Shown here one piece after another: positions 60,730 through 64,000 of a stretch of DNA of 64,000 nucleotides. Every line of letters begins with the position of its first letter. Positions within the stretch are counted from its first letter, which is position 1. A model generated the notes under the pieces. It was not told the origin of the DNA. It saw only the letters and a program-made list of their open reading frames with translations, and ran no database searches. Made by a program: the position numbers and the translations under genes. The DNA comes from RCC1774 sp050330855. GTDB taxonomy: Bacteria; Cyanobacteriota; Cyanobacteriia; Thermosynechococcales; Thermosynechococcaceae. The stretch covers positions 1 to 64,000 of the forward strand of contig JBHJNL010000127.1 in assembly GCA_050330855.1 (NCBI GenBank), read 5' to 3'.

Positions 60730-61113
60730 ATGGCTGCTGTAATCGAAACGATTCAACCTGCCCTGCCCAGAGACGTTAACGTTTATCTGCCCTACTACCA
60801 GGGCAGCAACAAGCGTGATTTATTGCCGTTGGCGATCGCGCTTTATCAGCACGGCAACTTAGAGGGGCACCGGGGAATTGAAGGGGGAGACAATATTCCC
60901 TTTGTATCGACCTGGAATGTCTCTAGCCTCCCGGCGGACCTAACTCGCTGTCGGATGCAGTTTGATAGCGACTCCGATTTAAGCTACGAAATGACGATCA
61001 CTAACTTTGAGTTTATTGGGTTCTTGATTGAGGTGATTACGAACTATCGTCGGTCTAAAGTTGCGGACTTCCCGAAGACCTTTTATCGTAAGCTTTTAAA
61101 GCTAGAAGATTGA
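60730..61113 (+). CDS. ebsA: type IV pilus biogenesis protein EbsA-like
   Basis: 127 aa. VNVYLPYYQGSNKRDLLPLA, IPFVSTWNVSSLPADLTRCR and FYRKLLKLED fit the cyanobacterial EbsA family, a soluble protein associated with type IV pilus assembly and biofilm suppression. No signal peptide. It is 34 bases upstream of the phosphotransacetylase-like gene. The family call is from memory of the pattern. Confidence 0.65.
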   Translation: MAAVIETIQPALPRDVNVYLPYYQGSNKRDLLPLAIALYQHGNLEGHRGIEGGDNIPFVSTWNVSSLPADLTRCRMQFDSDSDLSYEMTITNFEFIGFLIEVITNYRRSKVADFPKTFYRKLLKLED

Positions 61114-61147
61114 GTATCGCTCACCCAACTAAGATAGGGATATTGCA

Positions 61148-62224
61148 GTGAAGCATTTGCTGATTGGCTCACTAGAGGCTTACAGCGGTAAGTCGGCCAC
61201 GGTTTTAGGGTTGGCGAAGTCGCTGCTCTCCAAGGGACTCAAGATTTCTTACGGCAAGCCCCTAAGTACCTTCTCGACCTCTGCACCGGCCAATGGCATT
61301 GATGAAGATATCGACTTTTTAAAGCAAACGCTGAATCTGAAGGACGATCAGCTGCGCCCCACGGTGCTTTGGTTGGATACTGCCCATTTACTTGAGCGGA
61401 TGCAGGGTGAAGATCAGTTCGACTACCAGCAACAGCTCACTCAATATTGCGACATGCAAAAGAGTGATCTGGTGATATTAGAGGGGCCGAGTACGCTTCA
61501 CCAGGGTCAGATTTTTGATTTATCTTTAGCCCAAATGGCTGCAGGGGTCGATTCTGAGATTGTTTTGGTGATGCGGGGACATTCGCCTAAGTGTGTCGAT
61601 GCCTTACTGGATGCGAAGCAACGACTGGGCGATCGCCTCATCGGCGTTTTGATTAATGATATTCCCCAGGCGCAGTTTGAAGTGTTTTCTAAACAAGTGA
61701 AACCCTTTTTAGAATCGCAACAGATTGCGGTGCTAGGTTTAATGCCCTTTAGCTCACTGCTGCGGAGCGTCAGTGTTGCAGAGCTAGTTGACCAACTTCA
61801 GGCAGAGGTCTTGTGCTGTGACAATCGCCTAGGCCTGATGGTGGAGCAGCTTACGATTGGGGCCATGAACGTTAATTCAGCCCTCCAATATTTTCATAAG
61901 GCGGTCAATATGGCGGTGGTCACCGGTAGCGCCCGGACCGATCTACAACTTGCCGCGTTAGAAGCCTCCACGCAGTGCCTGATTCTAACGGGACGATTTG
62001 CCCCCCACGCCCTTGTGCTCAATCGCGCAAAGGATCTGGAGATTCCCATACTATTGGTGGATTCTGATACGTTAACGACGGTGGAAATTGTGGATCGGGC
62101 CTTTGGTCAGGTGCGGCTCCATGAGGCAGTCAAGGTGGACTGTATTGAAAAAATGTTTGCCCAGCATTTTGACCTTGAGCGTTTACTCACCTTATTGGAC
62201 CTTGAACCGGCGCTATCGGTGTGA
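61148..62224 (+). CDS. phosphotransacetylase-family protein (AAA_26 + DRTGG)
   Basis: 358 aa from GTG 61148. The N-terminal half is a BioD-like P-loop domain (LIGSLEAYSGKSATVLGLAK) and the C-terminal half is a DRTGG domain (VVTGSARTDLQLAALEAST, CLILTGRFAPHALVLNRAKD). This pair is found in the N-terminal part of long Pta proteins, but the catalytic PTA domain is missing, so it is likely regulatory. Its stop overlaps the next start. Confidence 0.85.
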   Translation: MKHLLIGSLEAYSGKSATVLGLAKSLLSKGLKISYGKPLSTFSTSAPANGIDEDIDFLKQTLNLKDDQLRPTVLWLDTAHLLERMQGEDQFDYQQQLTQYCDMQKSDLVILEGPSTLHQGQIFDLSLAQMAAGVDSEIVLVMRGHSPKCVDALLDAKQRLGDRLIGVLINDIPQAQFEVFSKQVKPFLESQQIAVLGLMPFSSLLRSVSVAELVDQLQAEVLCCDNRLGLMVEQLTIGAMNVNSALQYFHKAVNMAVVTGSARTDLQLAALEASTQCLILTGRFAPHALVLNRAKDLEIPILLVDSDTLTTVEIVDRAFGQVRLHEAVKVDCIEKMFAQHFDLERLLTLLDLEPALSV

Positions 62225-62451
62225 AGAAACAGCGATTCCCTCATTTATTGGGATCAAAGTGGACTGCCCGAGAGTCTACCTTTGGCTGGCGGCATTTTCG
62301 CGTCATTAATCGCAAGACCGAAGGCAAGCTTATTTTTGCCGAGCTGGTATCGGCCTGTGACTCCACGGTCAAATTTTGGACTAGTGCGAAGTCATTGTGC
62401 GATCGCGACCTCTGGCAACCGGGCTGGAAAACCCTAGAAGAGCAACGCTAA
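62221..62451 (+). CDS. Trp-rich conserved protein (TIGR02450-like)
   Basis: 76 aa from GTG 62221, overlapping the previous stop by 4 bases. FPHLLGSKWTARESTFGWRH, FHF-type spacing and STVKFWTSAKSL, DLWQPGWKTLEE match the small Trp-rich family of cyanobacteria. Function unknown. It converges with the SUI1 gene with overlapping stops. Confidence 0.8.
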   Translation: MKKQRFPHLLGSKWTARESTFGWRHFRVINRKTEGKLIFAELVSACDSTVKFWTSAKSLCDRDLWQPGWKTLEEQR

Positions 62452-62792
62452 CCCCCGCTTATCTTGACGGGGTACCCCAGCTTTTTCAGCACTTCAGCGA
62501 GTTTCTGGCTGTGGTCACCTTGAATTTCAATGCTTTGATCTTTGAGAGTGCCACCGCTGCCGCACTGGCTTTTGAGCTGCTTTGCCAGCTCGGTGAGTTT
62601 TTCTGCTGAGGTCTGGAAGCCACTCACCACTGTCACTGTTTTGCCCTTGCGACCCTTGCGAGAGGCTTGTACGGTCAGCTTTTGCTCTGCAATGGGTGGA
62701 TCGTCGGGGCGAGAGGTGGCTTTGGCTTGGGGAGAGCTAAATTCACTGTAAACGGCGCGATCTGTGGCAGATTTTTGTTGGGAGCGTTTCAT
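62448..62792 (-). CDS. SUI1/eIF1-like translation factor
   Basis: 114 aa. The C-terminal 70 residues match the SUI1 family (KTVTVVSGFQTSAEKLTELA, CGSGGTLKDQSIEIQGDH, LAEVLKKLGYPVKISGG), as in bacterial YciH. The N-terminal 40 residues are charged and disordered. It may tune start-codon choice. The 287 bases on its upstream side hold no gene. Confidence 0.9.
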   Translation of the reverse strand: MKRSQQKSATDRAVYSEFSSPQAKATSRPDDPPIAEQKLTVQASRKGRKGKTVTVVSGFQTSAEKLTELAKQLKSQCGSGGTLKDQSIEIQGDHSQKLAEVLKKLGYPVKISGG

Positions 62793-63079
62793 GATTGCAG
62801 AGGGGAGTGCTATAGTCCGTGACCAATTCTAAAGACGTGAGGAGAATACTGATTTTACGGTGGGGAGTGAGTGTGCCCATTGTTCAATAACATCTAATGC
62901 CTATCGTCGAACGATCCCGGACGTTTAAGAATTTTTGAGCATGATTCTTGTATGCTCTTGATGCATCTGAAACCATATCTTTAAAAGTGAGAGCCGGAGC
63001 CTATAGAGGAAAACCCTGCTAGAAAGATGCGTCTCAAAGCGCTGCAGATGCTGAGGTGAGGTGAGATCCCCGCACAAGA

Positions 63080-63799
63080 TTAGCGTTCAGGTAAATCGAA
63101 CAAAACGTTGGTCATGTAGCGTTCAGCCCAGTCTACCCCAAAGGCTTTTTCTAGAATGCGTCGGGTTTTATCATTTTGCTGCTGCTGGCTACAGTAGCGT
63201 TGCTGACCTACTAAAGTCTGCTCTTGGTGCTCTGGCGTAGAGGGGGTTGCGATCGCACATTCACAATGCACCTGTAAAAAAGCCCTAACCCGTTCAATAA
63301 ACTGCTGTTCTTCAGCTTCACCTTGTGGACGGATAAAAAAGCAAAACTCAGAAAAGATATCGCCCCACTCCGGTAGGTCGCGCGGTTGTGAAAAAGTTGG
63401 CTGGGGTAAAGCGCTGAGCTTGTGCTGATAGGCCTCTGGTAACTTGCGGTCGGCAGAGATGGGAGAGAGATCTGCGATCGCAGTGCTCACCTGTCCCCGT
63501 CCTGCCACAATGTCAGTCCCAAACATTGGTAGATTATAATTCGGGTCCGGAAACATGACACAGTGCAGAATGTCTAGTCCAGTCCCCACCTGAGCCAGCT
63601 CAAGATGCAGCTTTCGAAACTGAGGTGTTTGATAGCAGCGATTGTCAATCACCAGCCGCTCCCCCTCTAATCGACCTTCTACATACCCTAGGTCGTCCGG
63701 CAACGTATAGGGGGAAAGCTGAAGATATTGTTGCCAAGTAGACTCAATGACATTGGTAAGTTGCTGAATGAGTGAATGTTGCTGTTCCCTTAATGACAT
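63080..63799 (-). CDS. pcyA: phycocyanobilin:ferredoxin oxidoreductase
   Basis: 239 aa. Catalytic residues sit at the family spacing: Glu67 in LELAQVG, His79 in DILHCVMFPDPNYNL and Asp96 in MFGTDIVAGRG (76, 88 and 105 in Synechocystis numbering). It reduces biliverdin IX-alpha to phycocyanobilin, the pigment of phycobiliproteins and phytochromes. This shows the organism makes bilins. The 201 bases beyond its start hold no gene to the window end. Confidence 0.96.
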   Translation of the reverse strand: MSLREQQHSLIQQLTNVIESTWQQYLQLSPYTLPDDLGYVEGRLEGERLVIDNRCYQTPQFRKLHLELAQVGTGLDILHCVMFPDPNYNLPMFGTDIVAGRGQVSTAIADLSPISADRKLPEAYQHKLSALPQPTFSQPRDLPEWGDIFSEFCFFIRPQGEAEEQQFIERVRAFLQVHCECAIATPSTPEHQEQTLVGQQRYCSQQQQNDKTRRILEKAFGVDWAERYMTNVLFDLPER

Positions 63800-64000
63800 A
63801 GATGCTTTACAGGCAGGGCAATCTCATCAGCGTAGCAGGATTATATCGAGTTGAGAAGGTTTATCTATGGTCCGACAACAGCCTCTACAGAAACTTATTC
63901 TACCGCCGCAAACTGTCTTAAAATGAGTCGTATCGGTCGAATAGCGTAATAAAGAAAATAAAGGGACTGAGGAATCTCTAGAAATTCCTTATCCTTGAGA

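Noticed and set aside
1..64000. CRISPR array search by eye
   Set aside because: No evenly spaced direct repeats with unique spacers were seen; the ATTACCG and 36-bp repeats are simple tandem repeats.

Overview
The window is chromosomal DNA from a cyanobacterium. The photosynthesis genes petG (49635), psbZ (54519) and pcyA (63799) show this, as do a pntA-pntB transhydrogenase pair, cyanobacteria-specific families (DUF1830, DUF928, a DHH-CBS-CCA fusion, an EbsA-like protein, a TIGR02450-like Trp-rich protein) and frequent GCGATCGC (HIP1) octamers. The genus cannot be fixed from the sequence alone.

Positions 1-37100 are accessory DNA built around a contractile injection system (CIS, phage-tail-like). 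The first block (676-9517, all +) encodes two DUF4255/Pvc16-type tail-end proteins, a sheath, three tube-type proteins, a small WHH-type candidate nuclease and the AAA+ ATPase. The second block (27661-37087, all +) encodes the gp25-, gpJ- and gpI-like baseplate proteins, a DUF4159-like protein and two large single-pass membrane proteins with Ig-like ectodomains that are good candidates for membrane anchors. No spike/VgrG, PAAR, LysM or tape-measure gene is visible, so these must lie outside the window.

Between the blocks sit about 18 kb of signalling, surface and candidate cargo genes. A haemagglutinin-type (TPS) protein and a TPR-CHAT protease run on +, convergent with DUF928, a CHASE2 Ser/Thr kinase and an NB-ARC STAND ATPase on -. 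A tight + operon follows: histidine kinase, LuxR-type regulator, pseudokinase fused to a PstS-like binding domain, zinc-ribbon/FHA protein, and a candidate ADP-ribosyltransferase. A convergent gene encodes a transglutaminase/papain-like cysteine protein. The nuclease, the ART-like and the cysteine-protease-like proteins are candidate injected effectors. My reading is a membrane-anchored CIS with a built-in phospho-signalling cassette. The block structure and domain calls are read from sequence; the functional link is inference.

Positions 37100-39150 are a degraded stretch: a periplasmic-binding-protein pseudogene split by a 103-bp MITE whose exact removal restores the frame, with a second related MITE beside it. 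From 39158 to the end are mostly core genes: pntAB, a B12/radical SAM protein, a pentapeptide protein, a GH84 glycosidase with a secreted NlpC/P60-like partner, moeA, petG, rsmD, hisH, the DHH-CBS-CCA fusion, psbZ-ribH, tRNA-Gly(GCC), proA-tadA, a GT2/radical SAM pair (probable MgdA), ebsA, a phosphotransacetylase-like protein, a SUI1 factor and pcyA.
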